DNA of 64,000 bases from Bifidobacterium dentium JCM 1195 = DSM 20436 (GCF_001042595.1 NZ_AP012326.1:2356001-2420000); one strand, 5' to 3'. Counted from the first letter of the stretch, positions 1 to 9,320 are shown. Notes: generated from the sequence alone by a model not told the origin. Translations and numbers: made by a program.

Positions 1-2
1 AA

Positions 3-524
3 CTTCGTACCAACTATGGAATTCGCGATGAGAACTCCATGCACGTGAGAGCCCGAGCCGTTCTCAACACCCTATCGTCCTCCATTCAAGTCAGTAGACC
101 AATATCCAGTCTTTCCATGGGACAACGACGGACCGTCGCAATCGCAAAGACACTACTCAATAACCCCGATCTCATTCTGCTTGACGAGCCGACCGATTCA
201 CTATCCATCATCCAAACAGCTGAGGTGCTGGAATACATCAAACGACTGCGCACAGAAGGGCGGTCGGTCGTCATGGTATGCCATGACCTACCGGACGTAT
301 TCGCCATTGCAGATCGCATTGCGGTATTACGCCAAGGGCGGATCATTGCAGTCCACAACGCCAGCGAAACCAGCTACGAACAGATTCTTGCGGAGATAGC
401 CGGCATCCCGAACGTAGATGATCATGAAGATACCGATGTCGAAAGGCCACTACCGCATGGCGATTGCAACCCAAGAAGAGGACTGATCAAACGTCGGACC
501 GAGCAAAGTGGACTACCCGCATAA
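3..524 (+). CDS. Sugar ABC transporter ATP-binding protein, C-terminal part
   Basis: The reading frame is open from the first complete codon of the window, so the gene starts upstream and only the last 173 codons are present. The visible part has a signature-like LSMGQRR, a Walker B LILLDEPTDSL and an H-loop VVMVCHDL. These match the second half of a single-domain ribose/fructose-type (RbsA/FrcA-like) sugar ABC ATPase. The signature has M in place of the first Gly of LSGGQ. The last 40 residues are charged and show no recognisable domain. The next gene, nagA, is convergent, so this gene ends its own operon. The transported sugar cannot be read from this fragment. Confidence 0.8.
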   Translation, partial: LRTNYGIRDENSMHVRARAVLNTLSSSIQVSRPISSLSMGQRRTVAIAKTLLNNPDLILLDEPTDSLSIIQTAEVLEYIKRLRTEGRSVVMVCHDLPDVFAIADRIAVLRQGRIIAVHNASETSYEQILAEIAGIPNVDDHEDTDVERPLPHGDCNPRRGLIKRRTEQSGLPA

Positions 525-624
525 GGCCGAATACCCATCAGCCACAGCACCATAATTCATTGCCGTTAACGTATGAGACGAAGGGGTTGCCGACGAGCAG
601 GCCTCAGATCCACTCCGGTTCTCC

Positions 625-1878
625 TCACCGCACGGCGTGGCCGTCGCACCATACGTGCCGTATGGTCCAGTCTTCCGGATCGAGTAGCAGAACATCCGCC
701 GCATAGCCTGGCGCAAGCAGGCCGAGTGGTCGCCCAGTAACACGGTTCGGCTTGTCGTAACCGAATGCCCTGGCCGGAGTCAATGTGGCCGCTTCGACGG
801 CATCCGGTGCGCTGATGCCCAATCTCAGCACGGCACGCTGCACAGCCTGCTCCAGCACCAGGGTCGAGCCGGCGATGGCATCATTGGACATCAGTCGCGC
901 ATGCCCATCGACGACATCCACATCCAACGCTCCGAGTAGATAACGACCGTCCGGACAGCCGGTGGCAGCCATGGCGTCGGTGACGAAGGCAATGCGATGC
1001 GGCGCGAAGCCGAACCCGAGCTTCACCATCGGATCGCTCACATGGAAGCCGTCGTTGATCAACTCGATGGTGACCCGCGGATCCTCCACAGCCGCTGGAA
1101 TGGGACCGGGCCTTCGGTGATGCAATCCATTCATGGCGTTGAACATATGCGTCATGATGCCTGCACCGGCGGCGAAGCCTTGACGCGCAGTCTCATAATC
1201 GGCGTCGCAATGGCCGATTGCCGGAACCACGCCGGCATCGGCGAATCGACGGATCGCGCTGATGCCGTGGGGCAGCTCCGGAGCGATGGTGATCTGCCTC
1301 AGGCAGCCATCCGCGGCCCGCAGTATGTCATCCACCAAGCCATCGACGGGATCGCACAGGCACTCCGGATTATGGGCACCCTTGCGCGACGCCGCAAGGA
1401 ACGGTCCTTCGAGATGCACGCCGAGAATGTCGGAGCGCATGTCCGTCTGCCCGCGGATTGTGCGTAGATTGTCACAGATCGTATCAAACGGGTTGGTGAT
1501 CAGGCTGAGCACCTGCCGCGTGGTGCCGTGCGACAGGTGGCCCGCACGCGCGAGTTCGATTCCTTCCGCACCATCGTCAAACGATGTACCCCATGCGCCA
1601 TGGGCGTGGATATCCACGTACCCTGGAGTCATGATGGCGCCAGAGGCGTCCATGACCGCAGTGTCCGGAATGTTGAGATTACGGCAAGCGGTTTCACAAT
1701 CATCGTCAGAGGTGCCCACTGCGACAAGCGATTCGCCATCCGACACGACCCAAGCATGATCCCGCACCCCTCGGGCGTCGACTTTCCGCGCATTGCGAAT
1801 GGCGAACGGTTCACCGTCTCGAAGAAAGGAACGCGCAATCCGCCGTGCGAAGTCCTGTCTCTGCCTTGGCTGCTCCAT
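625..1878 (-). CDS. nagA: N-acetylglucosamine-6-phosphate deacetylase
   Basis: This enzyme removes acetate from GlcNAc-6-phosphate to give glucosamine-6-phosphate in cytosolic amino-sugar catabolism. The 417-residue length is typical. Amidohydrolase motifs appear in order: the metal motif IHAHG, HLEGPF, GHCDADYETA with THMFNAM, the substrate loop INDGFHVSD, and the catalytic-Asp motif FVTDAMAATG. I chose the ATG at 1878 (protein begins MEQPRQ) because AAGGAG lies 8 nt upstream; an in-frame ATG at 1896 precedes that ribosome site. NagB, its usual partner, is not adjacent in this window. Confidence 0.93.
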   Translation of the reverse strand: MEQPRQRQDFARRIARSFLRDGEPFAIRNARKVDARGVRDHAWVVSDGESLVAVGTSDDDCETACRNLNIPDTAVMDASGAIMTPGYVDIHAHGAWGTSFDDGAEGIELARAGHLSHGTTRQVLSLITNPFDTICDNLRTIRGQTDMRSDILGVHLEGPFLAASRKGAHNPECLCDPVDGLVDDILRAADGCLRQITIAPELPHGISAIRRFADAGVVPAIGHCDADYETARQGFAAGAGIMTHMFNAMNGLHHRRPGPIPAAVEDPRVTIELINDGFHVSDPMVKLGFGFAPHRIAFVTDAMAATGCPDGRYLLGALDVDVVDGHARLMSNDAIAGSTLVLEQAVQRAVLRLGISAPDAVEAATLTPARAFGYDKPNRVTGRPLGLLAPGYAADVLLLDPEDWTIRHVWCDGHAVR

Positions 1879-2060
1879 GTCTGACGCTCCTTGCATTGAG
1901 GGAAGGGACCTCTCATCATGCGCAGGAAAGGGTCCCTGACGGGTGGCCGGTTCAGTCCTGATGTTCCGCCGGCTGGCTCATGGGTATAAGCGTACCGGCA
2001 GTGGTCCTTGCGGCGCAGTCGGCTTGCGGCGTCGATGGTAGCGTCGATGGTGACGTGACG

Positions 2061-2402
2061 CTACTCAAGTCCCTTGCGCTCCTTGACAAGGATTACGGAA
2101 CAATACATGGCTACGCAGAAGTTTATTATGCAAGTCACCGCTGGTGCCAACTGTATGAATCGCTGGTTGTAAAAGTCAAAAACATCAGAGTCCAAGAGGT
2201 TTGCGCATATATCGAAAAACAGGTTTGAAGTGAGCGTCAGTGCGGCACTTGCAAAAAACAGTATCCAGATGATGGATAATCGTAATATGAAAATCTCCTT
2301 GCTCTTTGGACAAACATTTTTTGAAAACAACAAGAAAATCCAAGAAATTACGGTGAATACAACACCGACCAAATAAAGCAGGCCAGGAATTTCGTCATAC
2401 AT
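2061..2402 (-). CDS. Small membrane protein of unknown function
   Basis: A 113-residue reading frame begins at an ATG (MYDEIPGLLYL) with GTGAGG 8 nt upstream. A longer frame opens at 2519 but has no ribosome site there. The product is very hydrophobic, with about three membrane segments: residues 5-27, 40-60 and 88-110. It has a short basic tail. I recognise no family. The opposite-strand frame at 1980-2228 overlaps most of it and has no hydrophobic pattern or ribosome site, so I prefer this strand. The region is more AT-rich than nagA, like the neighbouring element. Confidence 0.5.
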   Translation of the reverse strand: MYDEIPGLLYLVGVVFTVISWIFLLFSKNVCPKSKEIFILRLSIIWILFFASAALTLTSNLFFDICANLLDSDVFDFYNQRFIQLAPAVTCIINFCVAMYCSVILVKERKGLE

Positions 2403-2746
2403 GGTGCTATCCTCACTCCAGTTGCGGGTTATCTCGCTTATTGATGTTCTAGAAGACTCAAGGTTGTATGGTGTTTTGAGATTGCCGTACTTGGCGTGGC
2501 AGTCAAATTGGCCTTCCACGTCGAAGGCACCGGATGTTCCCGTACACCTACACTCAGTATAGGGGCATCAACGTTATATGAGACTCTACTAAGCTGTGGG
2601 TGGTACGCGATTGGGCATCCTGACTTCACCCCACCCAAAACGCCACCGATATCGGCATCTCACAAGGCACTCCAGGCACCGGATGGCAATGCGACGCATG
2701 GCCTAGATCGGTTGGAATCGTTGGAAGAGCCGTTTTTTAGTATAAG
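2403..2746. other. Intergenic region left of the integrated element
   Basis: I see no convincing gene here; the frames at 2438-2638 and 2496-2804 have no ribosome site or family features. From about 2640 the sequence starts to resemble 9460-9600, which lies downstream of the tRNA-Ser gene. Shared pieces include CGATATCGGC and GGTTGGAATCG. It therefore looks like the original downstream flank of the tRNA gene, now separated from it by the element. Confidence 0.5.
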
Positions 2747-2777
2747 AAAAGGGTTTTCAGATTGCTCTGAAAACCCT
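2747..2777 (-). terminator. Old tRNA-Ser terminator left behind at the left end of the element
   Basis: A hairpin with stem GGGTTTTCAGA and a complementary arm, followed on the minus strand by a T-rich tract. It matches the terminator at 9567-9598, but the C-G pair there is a T-A pair here on both arms, so the fold is kept. It presumably ended the tRNA-Ser transcript before the element inserted. Confidence 0.65.
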
Positions 2778-2778
2778 G

Positions 2779-2799
2779 CCGGCGGAAAATACGAGATTC
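2779..2799. other. Left attachment site (attL), copy of the tRNA-Ser 3' end
   Basis: These 21 bases match 9600-9620 at 20 positions; the right copy covers the 3' acceptor and part of the T-arm of tRNA-Ser(GGA). Beyond base 2799 the match to the tRNA stops at once. This is the usual footprint of site-specific integration into the 3' end of a tRNA gene. Confidence 0.7.
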
Positions 2800-2894
2800 C
2801 CTAACAACTATCCTCAAACCCAGTAATAGCAAGGCTTTCAGCAATTACTGGATTGATTGTAGCACTCTATTTGTCACTCTAAGCGCCTATCGGG

Positions 2895-3005
2895 GGCACC
2901 TGATTTACACTTTTACACATTTACTCTTTTTACTCTTTATGGCATTGAAAAGAGCAATAAAACGTTGGGATTCCAACGTTCTTGCTTACACTTTTACTCT
3001 TTTCA
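2895..3005. repeat. Left inverted arm repeat with 20-bp palindrome
   Basis: The block contains repeated TTTACAC and TTTACTC heptamers, then AACGTTGGGATTCCAACGTT at 2961-2980, then more TTACACTTTTACTC. The reverse complement of 9222-9320 has the same parts in the same order. These could be arm-type integrase or excisionase sites. They could also be iterons of a small replicon. The sequence alone does not decide. Confidence 0.6.
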
Positions 3006-3163
3006 AGGTTGTCTATAACATGCATTTTTTGCTCAAAAGCCTCAAAATCTAATAATTTCAAAGGTTATGAGGTCCGTTACACATACTTTCCCCCGACTTT
3101 CGACGCCGGATCCAACCAAAATCAGATGCAAGCAGATATGAGCCGGGGACCGTTCCTAGGCAA

Positions 3164-3201
3164 CCCAAAAGCAGACCGGAGCGAAGCGGAGGGCTTTTGG
3201 G
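3164..3201. terminator. Terminator-like hairpin
   Basis: CCCAAAAGC at 3164-3172 pairs with GCTTTTGGG at 3193-3201, and the loop holds a GC-rich inner stem. It lies downstream of the minus-strand peptide frame at 3309-3419. There is no clear T-run, so termination is only a suggestion. Confidence 0.4.
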
Positions 3202-3308
3202 GCGGCAGCATCTTACCCTTCATACGCCCATAGCGGTTGATCCATATGCGAACCATGAACTCACGAACCCCAAACGAGCGAGTCTGGTATCGCTCGTATT
3301 CCGTGGAG

Positions 3309-3419
3309 TCACGAGCAGAAGAATGCAATGAACATGGTCAGCGCAACGGCGGGAAGGACTTGCCAAGCGTTTCGCACGGCCCAGACGAAATGGCGAAATG
3401 CCTGGAACACAATGGCCAC
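3309..3419 (-). pseudogene. Small hydrophobic peptide, first copy, probably decayed
   Basis: Read from a GTG at 3419 this gives a 36-residue peptide ending LPAVALTMFIAFFCS, one membrane segment. The DNA of its 3' half closely matches 3913-3995 further on, which encodes a similar ending (VPSAVTLTMLAFFCS). That repetition is the reason to think it was coding. No ribosome site precedes the GTG, and the frame stays open about 45 codons upstream without an ATG, so this may be the tail of a longer broken gene. Confidence 0.3.
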
Positions 3420-3912
3420 GCGCTTGGCAAGATTCGTGCCTCCATGACGAGGACCGCCAAGCAGTACGCATGGAGGGCACTTAAGCGCAAAATATCTGAC
3501 GGGCCATAATGACCCATCAGATATTCCAATTCGACCCCAATCACATTAACTGCAAAAATAAACATTGCATATGAAAGCAGTACAACACTCAAAAGAGATT
3601 GATATCAACTGCGTGATTATCTCGCAGTTGATAATTTCGTAGAGGCGGCAACACGATCAGGCAGTCCGTATCCCGCCAAAAATGAGTTCTGAACCGGAGA
3701 ACAGCCAATTTGAAAATCGTTCACCGCCCAAGAACAAGACTATCGACCTACAAACCCATAACATGTTTCTTGGCACCGTTCCGCCATGAGGCAATAGATT
3801 CAGCATCAGGTACACTCCGCCACCTCCAATCATCAACACAAAGGTTTTATTTAAGCCGGTGGCTCTATACGCAGGTCGACAACGTGAAGAACGTTGATTT
3901 TCTGCGGTTTGT

Positions 3913-4041
3913 TTATTTAAGACAGCACCAATACCACGAGCAGAAGAATGCAAGCATGGTCAGCGTGACAGCGGAAGGGACTTGTATAAATTCAAGCAGA
4001 ATTGCTTCTGCAAAAGGCATGCGAGATTCTCGAACCATCAT
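3913..4041 (-). CDS. Small hydrophobic peptide, second copy
   Basis: A 42-residue frame from ATG at 4041 encodes a peptide with one membrane segment near residues 21-40 (core VTLTMLAFFCSWYW). Its middle is related to the frame at 3309-3419, in protein and in DNA. No good ribosome site is visible. Single-pass peptides of this size occur as type I toxins, small regulators or membrane anchors, but nothing here selects one. It is divergent from the sigma-like gene at 4090, only 48 bp away, so the two could share a control region. Confidence 0.3.
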   Translation of the reverse strand: MMVRESRMPFAEAILLEFIQVPSAVTLTMLAFFCSWYWCCLK

Positions 4042-4089
4042 CAAATAGGTAGGATAAGCATGAGTCTATCGCGAATGAATTGAGGCTTT

Positions 4090-5880
4090 ATGAGAAGCAA
4101 GGAGAACGGCACTCTGAACGAGTCGGATTTGTTCGGTGACGCTAATTCCGATTTGATGAGCAACCTTAAGAAGATAACGGATTGGAAAAAGACTCATGGA
4201 AAAGGGAATGAAGGACCTTTCCTTGTGCTTTACGACTCGAAAATGCCAATAGACATCAAACAGGCAGTCAACAGGCTCAACGCCTTCACATACGACAATC
4301 TTCCTATGGACGAAATCGGATTTTCCACTGAGCTGTTCGAATCATTAGAAGACCTAGATGACTACATTCCCATCGAAGATGGCGATTCCGATGAAGATGA
4401 AGAACCAATCCAACTGGACAATTTTCCTTTAGCCCTATCTAGCGCAATTTGCGATCTTGATGAACGTGAATACAAAATATTCAACGAGCGTTTCCTCATG
4501 GAAGAACCACGCTCATTCAAAGCCATCGGAGGAGATCTGGGAATAACTAGGGAAAGAATCCGGCAAATAGAGAAAAACCTTCGAGACAGGATGCAACCCG
4601 TATTTGATGAGTTCTCCATTGATGAAAAGCTGTCCTCCTTGTTCACAAACGACAAAAAATTCATACGTTCATCGAGACTGGACACTGTTTTTCCCGAGTT
4701 TGAAAAGTATCTTCCAAATTCAACAACTCCTGTCAAATGGGTGTTACGTAACTATTGCAGGTTCACATATGAGGAAAAAGACGGTTGGCTGGCCACGCCA
4801 TCGATTCTGGAAGCAAAACGATTGTTCAAAGACAAACTGGGCAGACAGGCAAGTCGGCATGGCGTCCTCAACAAGGATGTTCTGCCTGCTTTTGAAACAT
4901 ATGACAATGAGCTCGCCGACATTATCGACTGGGCCAAGTATTGCGGAATTACTTTCTACAAGGACCATTTAATTTTGTGTAGCAACATCGGAGAATATGC
5001 CGAAGCTGTTCTGGAGATAGAAAATCAACCTATGTCAACCGAGGAACTGCAAGCAATCGTGGATCCAAACACTAGCGCGAAAGGGTTTCGGCAAAAACTC
5101 TACAAGTCGCGTTCCGTCATACGGACTGATGTCAGAATGTGGGGTTTGCGCGACTGGGGTCTTGATGAATATAACAGCATCGAGCAAACGATCACCGATA
5201 TGCTGAACGCTCATGATGGGTCGATGCAATATGACGCGCTAATCGATGAACTACTTGATAGATACTCCGTTTCTAAAAGCAGTTTATGGGCCAAACTGAA
5301 CGAAGGACCTTTCTCCGTACGAGAGAATGTCGTGTCCTTGGGAAGACCTTCGGATGGCGCGAAGTCCTCTGTCGACCCATATTCCACCGCAAAGCTTTTC
5401 AGGCTAGACAAGGGATGGGCATTTAGATTCACCGTCACACAAAGACTTAAGGGTGGAAGCGGATTCTATGCGACTAAGGCAATAGCCAACATACTTCACA
5501 TGAAATCTGGTGATGTCAAGCACCTTTCTTCCCCCATTGGACTTCAAAGAATCGCTTGGACAAGTAGCGTCATAACTATTGGAACAATCAGGCGATTCAT
5601 TGTAGAGGGGGTAGTAAACGTAGGGCAGGAAGCATTCTGTCTCTTCAACGATGACGAATCATTCAGTATCATCCCCATGCGCGCTGTAGGCAAAAGCGAT
5701 ATACGCGGTGCCTTAGCGCTAGCCTGCCTGCCGGCGACAGACGACGTCGATCTTGCTCGTCATTATCTTGCTTCGGCAATAGGACTCCCTTCAAACGCCA
5801 CATTCAGGGACCTTATCCAGAAATATAAGGAGCGCGGCGATTCGGACATCTCGCAGTGCTTAGCCACATATTCTGAATAG
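4090..5880 (+). CDS. Sigma-70 region 4-like DNA-binding protein of unknown role
   Basis: The 596-residue protein has a helix-turn-helix at about residues 123-166 (LDEREYKIFNERF ... LGITRERIRQIE), which is the sigma-70 region 4 fold that contacts the -35 element. Regions 2 and 3 of a true sigma factor are absent. Residues 95-110 are strongly acidic. The remaining 430 residues contain further helical stretches, including one near 385-410 that resembles a second winged helix, but no enzyme motif I recognise. The ATG at 4090 has GAGG 6 nt upstream. The gene is AT-rich compared with the chromosome and with the helicase gene 240 bp downstream on the same strand. It may be a regulator of the island or a component of a defence system. 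I cannot choose between these. Confidence 0.75.
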   Translation: MRSKENGTLNESDLFGDANSDLMSNLKKITDWKKTHGKGNEGPFLVLYDSKMPIDIKQAVNRLNAFTYDNLPMDEIGFSTELFESLEDLDDYIPIEDGDSDEDEEPIQLDNFPLALSSAICDLDEREYKIFNERFLMEEPRSFKAIGGDLGITRERIRQIEKNLRDRMQPVFDEFSIDEKLSSLFTNDKKFIRSSRLDTVFPEFEKYLPNSTTPVKWVLRNYCRFTYEEKDGWLATPSILEAKRLFKDKLGRQASRHGVLNKDVLPAFETYDNELADIIDWAKYCGITFYKDHLILCSNIGEYAEAVLEIENQPMSTEELQAIVDPNTSAKGFRQKLYKSRSVIRTDVRMWGLRDWGLDEYNSIEQTITDMLNAHDGSMQYDALIDELLDRYSVSKSSLWAKLNEGPFSVRENVVSLGRPSDGAKSSVDPYSTAKLFRLDKGWAFRFTVTQRLKGGSGFYATKAIANILHMKSGDVKHLSSPIGLQRIAWTSSVITIGTIRRFIVEGVVNVGQEAFCLFNDDESFSIIPMRAVGKSDIRGALALACLPATDDVDLARHYLASAIGLPSNATFRDLIQKYKERGDSDISQCLATYSE

Positions 5881-6120
5881 AATCAGGCGATTCAATCTCT
5901 TATTGACGAAGTCTCTGAACGTTGATTAGCTTCAGCGGTTTCAAGGGCACTTGCCCCGAAGAACGGATTGTTGAACATGCCATTAGCGTTCTAAATGCTA
6001 CTGGCGCATTGAGGGCCACAGACATCTTCTCGGAGAAATCCACACAGCCCTTTATTAGGCGATTACTTGTAATCCATTAAACTAAGCTACGGATTTATAA
6101 GCCAATCGGAGGAGTCAGCC
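5881..6120. other. Spacer between sigma-like gene and helicase
   Basis: No gene is visible. The spacer ends with GGAGGAG 7 nt before the helicase ATG. The base composition shifts here from AT-rich to GC-rich. Confidence 0.4.
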
Positions 6121-8386
6121 ATGGCCGTCAGTGTCGATGAAGTTTTCGACCGCATCATCGAGGAGTCGGTGGACAAGCGCCAGCAGGGCACGAAATGGGA
6201 ACGCGCCGTGCAATGGTTCCTCACCCAGGATCCGGCGTGGAAGGACCAGTTCGATCATGTGTGGATGTGGGATGACGCGCCCACGAATCCTGACAGGCAG
6301 GACACCGGCATCGACTTGGTCGCGCAGGACATGGACGGCGAGTATTGGGCCATCCAGGCGAAATGCTATTCGAACACGCTGTCGGACAAGGACGTGTCCA
6401 CGTTCTTCATGGCGTCGATGGCCGACACCCGCTACAGGCATTTCATCATCGCGGACACAGCGCCCGCGGTGAGCCACAACCTCGAGACGTACATCACGGA
6501 CCACAAGGACCGTGACATCACGCGCATCGACCTGGAATGGATCCGCAACGCGAACATCGACTGGAGCCCCTTCACCGGCGACGCTGCTGACACGCGCAAG
6601 GTGTTCGAACCGCGCGACTACCAGCGCGAGGCCATCGACGCGATCAAAACGGAGCTGAAGGATCATGACCGGGCGCTGGCAGTCATGGCGTGCGGCACCG
6701 GCAAGACTCTCACCTCGCTGCGTTTGTCGGAGGAACTGTGCCCGGGAGGCACTGTCCTGTTCCTCGCACCGTCCATCAGCCTCGTGTCCCAGACCATGCG
6801 CGGCTGGGTCGACCAGGTGCGCGGGCGGATCAACCCGTACGTCGTATGCTCTGACGGCAAGGCGTCCAAGCTCAAGAACGACGAGAGCTACGGCCAGCTT
6901 TCCGACATCCCGTATCCCGCCACCACGAACGCGGACACCATCGCCTCCCGCTTCCACAAGCGCGACGACGCGTTGAACGTGGTGTTCTCCACCTACCAGT
7001 CCATCGACGTGGTCGCTCGCGCCCAACAGCTCGGCCTGCCCGATTTCGACCTGATCGTATGCGACGAGGCGCACCGCACCACCGGCGTGGTCAACGGCGA
7101 GGGTGCGTTCCAGAAGGTCCACGACAACGATTTCATCCACGCCGCCAAACGCGTATATATGACCGCCACACCGCGCATCTACGACACGAGCGCGAAGAAG
7201 AAGGCCGACGTGATGGGAGCCGTCGCCATCGCCAGCATAGACGACGAGAAGACGTACGGTCGCCTGTGCTACACGCTCGGTTTCGGCAAGGCCGTGGAGA
7301 AGGGCATCCTGACCGACTACAAGATCGTGGTCATGAACGTCGGCGAGGACATGCTTCCCGCCACCATGCAGCAGCACCTCGATTCGGCCGTGGAAATCAA
7401 GATGGACGACCAGGCCAAGTTCATCGGCATCTGGAAGGCCCTGTTCGACCGCACCCACGCGAGCGGCCTCAAGGCCGTCGGCAGGCACGCGCAGGTCGAC
7501 ATGGGCGACGCGAAGCGACTGCTGCGCCACGCGATCGCGTTCGCGTCGAGCATCAAGGCGTCGAAACAGCTCAGCTCGGAGTTCCAGAACGTGATCAATG
7601 CGTACACCGTCGCATTGGGCGAGGAGAACAAGGAGGAGCGCGACGCGCTCATGGACGCGGCCGGCAACATCACGTTCGACGTGGACCACGTGGACGGCGG
7701 CATGGACGCCCTGACCCGCGCGGACAAGCTCGCCAGGCTCGCCGACGACGACGGCGCATGCCATATCCTGTCGAACGCACGCTGCCTGGCCGAGGGCATC
7801 GACGTGCCCGCATTGGACGCGATCATCTACCTGAGCAGCCGCAAGAGCCGCACCGACATCATCCAGTCCGTCGGACGCGTCATGCGCAAGGCCCCGGGCA
7901 AGGAATACGGCTACATCATCCTGCCGATCTTCGTGCCCAAGGGCACCGGACCCCGCCGTGTCGTTGGCGAGCAGTCCGGAATACCAGGTCGTCTGGCAGG
8001 TCGTCAACGCGCTGCGCGGCCACGACGAACGCCTCGAGGCGAAGATCAACGCCGCCGCCCTGGGAGACACCGACGCGCTGAGCCATATCGTCGAGGTCGA
8101 GATCCTCGACGACAGCCGCGTCAACGAGCGCAGGAAGAAGACGCGCAAGCCGCATATCGGCGACGGCGAGGCCCCCACGGATTCCGGTTCCGGTGACGGG
8201 CCGGACGATGGCGACGAGGAAGCCACGCAGGGCGAGCTGAACATCGACAGCCTGCAACGGCTCGCACAGTCCATCCAGGCGCAGATCGTGCGCAAGTGCG
8301 GCACGAAGGTGTACTGGGGCGAATGGACCCGCGACGTGGCCGACGTGGCCCAGGCCCGAGCGGAGGCCATCGCGCCGATCAAATAG
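6121..8386 (+). pseudogene. Type ISP-like restriction nuclease-helicase, frameshifted and truncated
   Basis: The protein opens with a PD-(D/E)XK (Mrr-like) nuclease domain: GTKWE near residue 23, D65 in TGID, and Q79/K81 in IQAK. A superfamily 2 helicase follows with Walker A CGTGKT (191-196), DEAH (315-318), MTATP and the motif VI sequence QSVGRVMRK. This order matches LlaGI-type single-chain (type ISP) restriction enzymes, about 1,600 residues, where a methyltransferase and target-recognition domain come next. Here an extra G near 7948 shifts the frame; reading on in the +1 frame restores family-like sequence (SLASSPEYQVVWQVVNALRG) to a stop at 8386. Everything after AIAPIK is missing, so the methyltransferase half is lost. 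The start ATG has a strong ribosome site. A sequencing error could explain the frameshift but not the truncation. Confidence 0.8.
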
Positions 8387-9066
8387 ATAAGAACCGCGAA
8401 ACGCGGCGGCATGGCACGGTACAGCGTCTTCAGCTCGCCTGGGCCGAAATCCACGAATTGGAAGCGGACGGCGGGCTTGCGGACTTGGATGTGGACGGGG
8501 TTCGAAGTGAGCAGCGTCGTGCCGTCTTGGTCCAATTCCCGCTCGCACGCGTCTCTGAAGATCTCGCGCAGCAGCACATACGCCTTGTGCTTGACGGAAG
8601 CCCCCTCGCCGGCCTTGCCCACCCTCATGGAGTCGGCCCACCTCTCGACGTCCCGTGGGCCGATGCTTCCCATCGACTTGTCGCCTAGGACGGGCAACAG
8701 ATAATCGTCCAAGTATTGCAGGTACTTCTCGCGCGTGGTCGGCGCTATCCGCTGTCCGTTCGGTTTTCTGCGATTCTGTACAAAGTCGAGCGCATACTCG
8801 CGGAACGTTATGGTCGAACTTAGTTCCTTGGTCTTCTCGATTCGGGGCGGTTCCCAGCTTCCCAGCTTGATGAGCCGTTCCTGTTCCGCCAGCCATGCCT
8901 CGGCCATCGCGGTATAGTCCGCATCGAAATTCTTCGTATAGTGCCTCGGCAGGTCAGGCCACTTGGAATAGGCCCATGCCGGTGGCTGATAGCGGGCCTG
9001 CACGTACTTATGCCCGTCACGTGCGGAACGCACCAGAATCGAACCGAATTTTCGCCTTCCGCTCAT
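8380..9066 (-). pseudogene. Tyrosine integrase, catalytic domain missing
   Basis: From ATG 9066 (AAGGA 8 nt upstream) the frame gives about 226 residues of a phage-type tyrosine recombinase. There is an N-terminal arm-binding-like domain with the aromatic stretch YQPPAWAYSKWPDLP, and then the core-binding SAM-like domain (TFREYALDFV ... PTTREKYLQYLDDYLLPVLG). It reaches RFAVLIYLIG, where the catalytic domain with its R-H-R-Y residues should begin. The reading frame then continues only as antisense of the helicase gene. The junction is at about 8380-8390. The start is close to the tRNA-Ser attachment site, as usual for tRNA-targeting integrases. Confidence 0.85.
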
Positions 9067-9221
9067 CGGATCGTCCTTCCAGGAAGCATAGGCATGGCTG
9101 CCGAAGCGGACACATTCACGCCACCGCACTTTCGCGAACTTGAAAAATGTAAGGAATCCCAATGATTCCAACGGTTGGGAAGGATTTTGGAAGGTGCTCT
9201 TCCCTCTAGAGAGAGGAACAA

Positions 9222-9320
9222 GTGTAAAAGTGTAAGCAAAAACGTTGGAATTCCAATGTTTGTTACTCTTTTCAGCATGTAAAAAGAGTAAACAAGTGTA
9301 AATAAGTGTAAACATGAAGC
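9222..9320. repeat. Right inverted arm repeat with palindrome
   Basis: This is the inverted counterpart of 2895-3005. The palindrome AACGTTGGAATTCCAATGTT is at 9241-9260, flanked by AAGTGTAAA and AAGAGTAAA units. It lies between the integrase start (9066) and the tRNA-Ser gene. The stretch 9321-9564 holds no gene I can support; two TGTGTCA copies occur near 9445-9465. Confidence 0.6.

Noticed and set aside
1980..2228. 82-codon plus-strand gene
   Set aside because: It lies antisense to the hydrophobic 113-residue frame, with no ribosome site and no recognisable pattern.
6115..9315. 1,066-codon open frame on the minus strand
   Set aside because: Only the part above about 8386 is integrase. 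The rest is antisense of the GC-rich helicase gene, kept open by codon bias.
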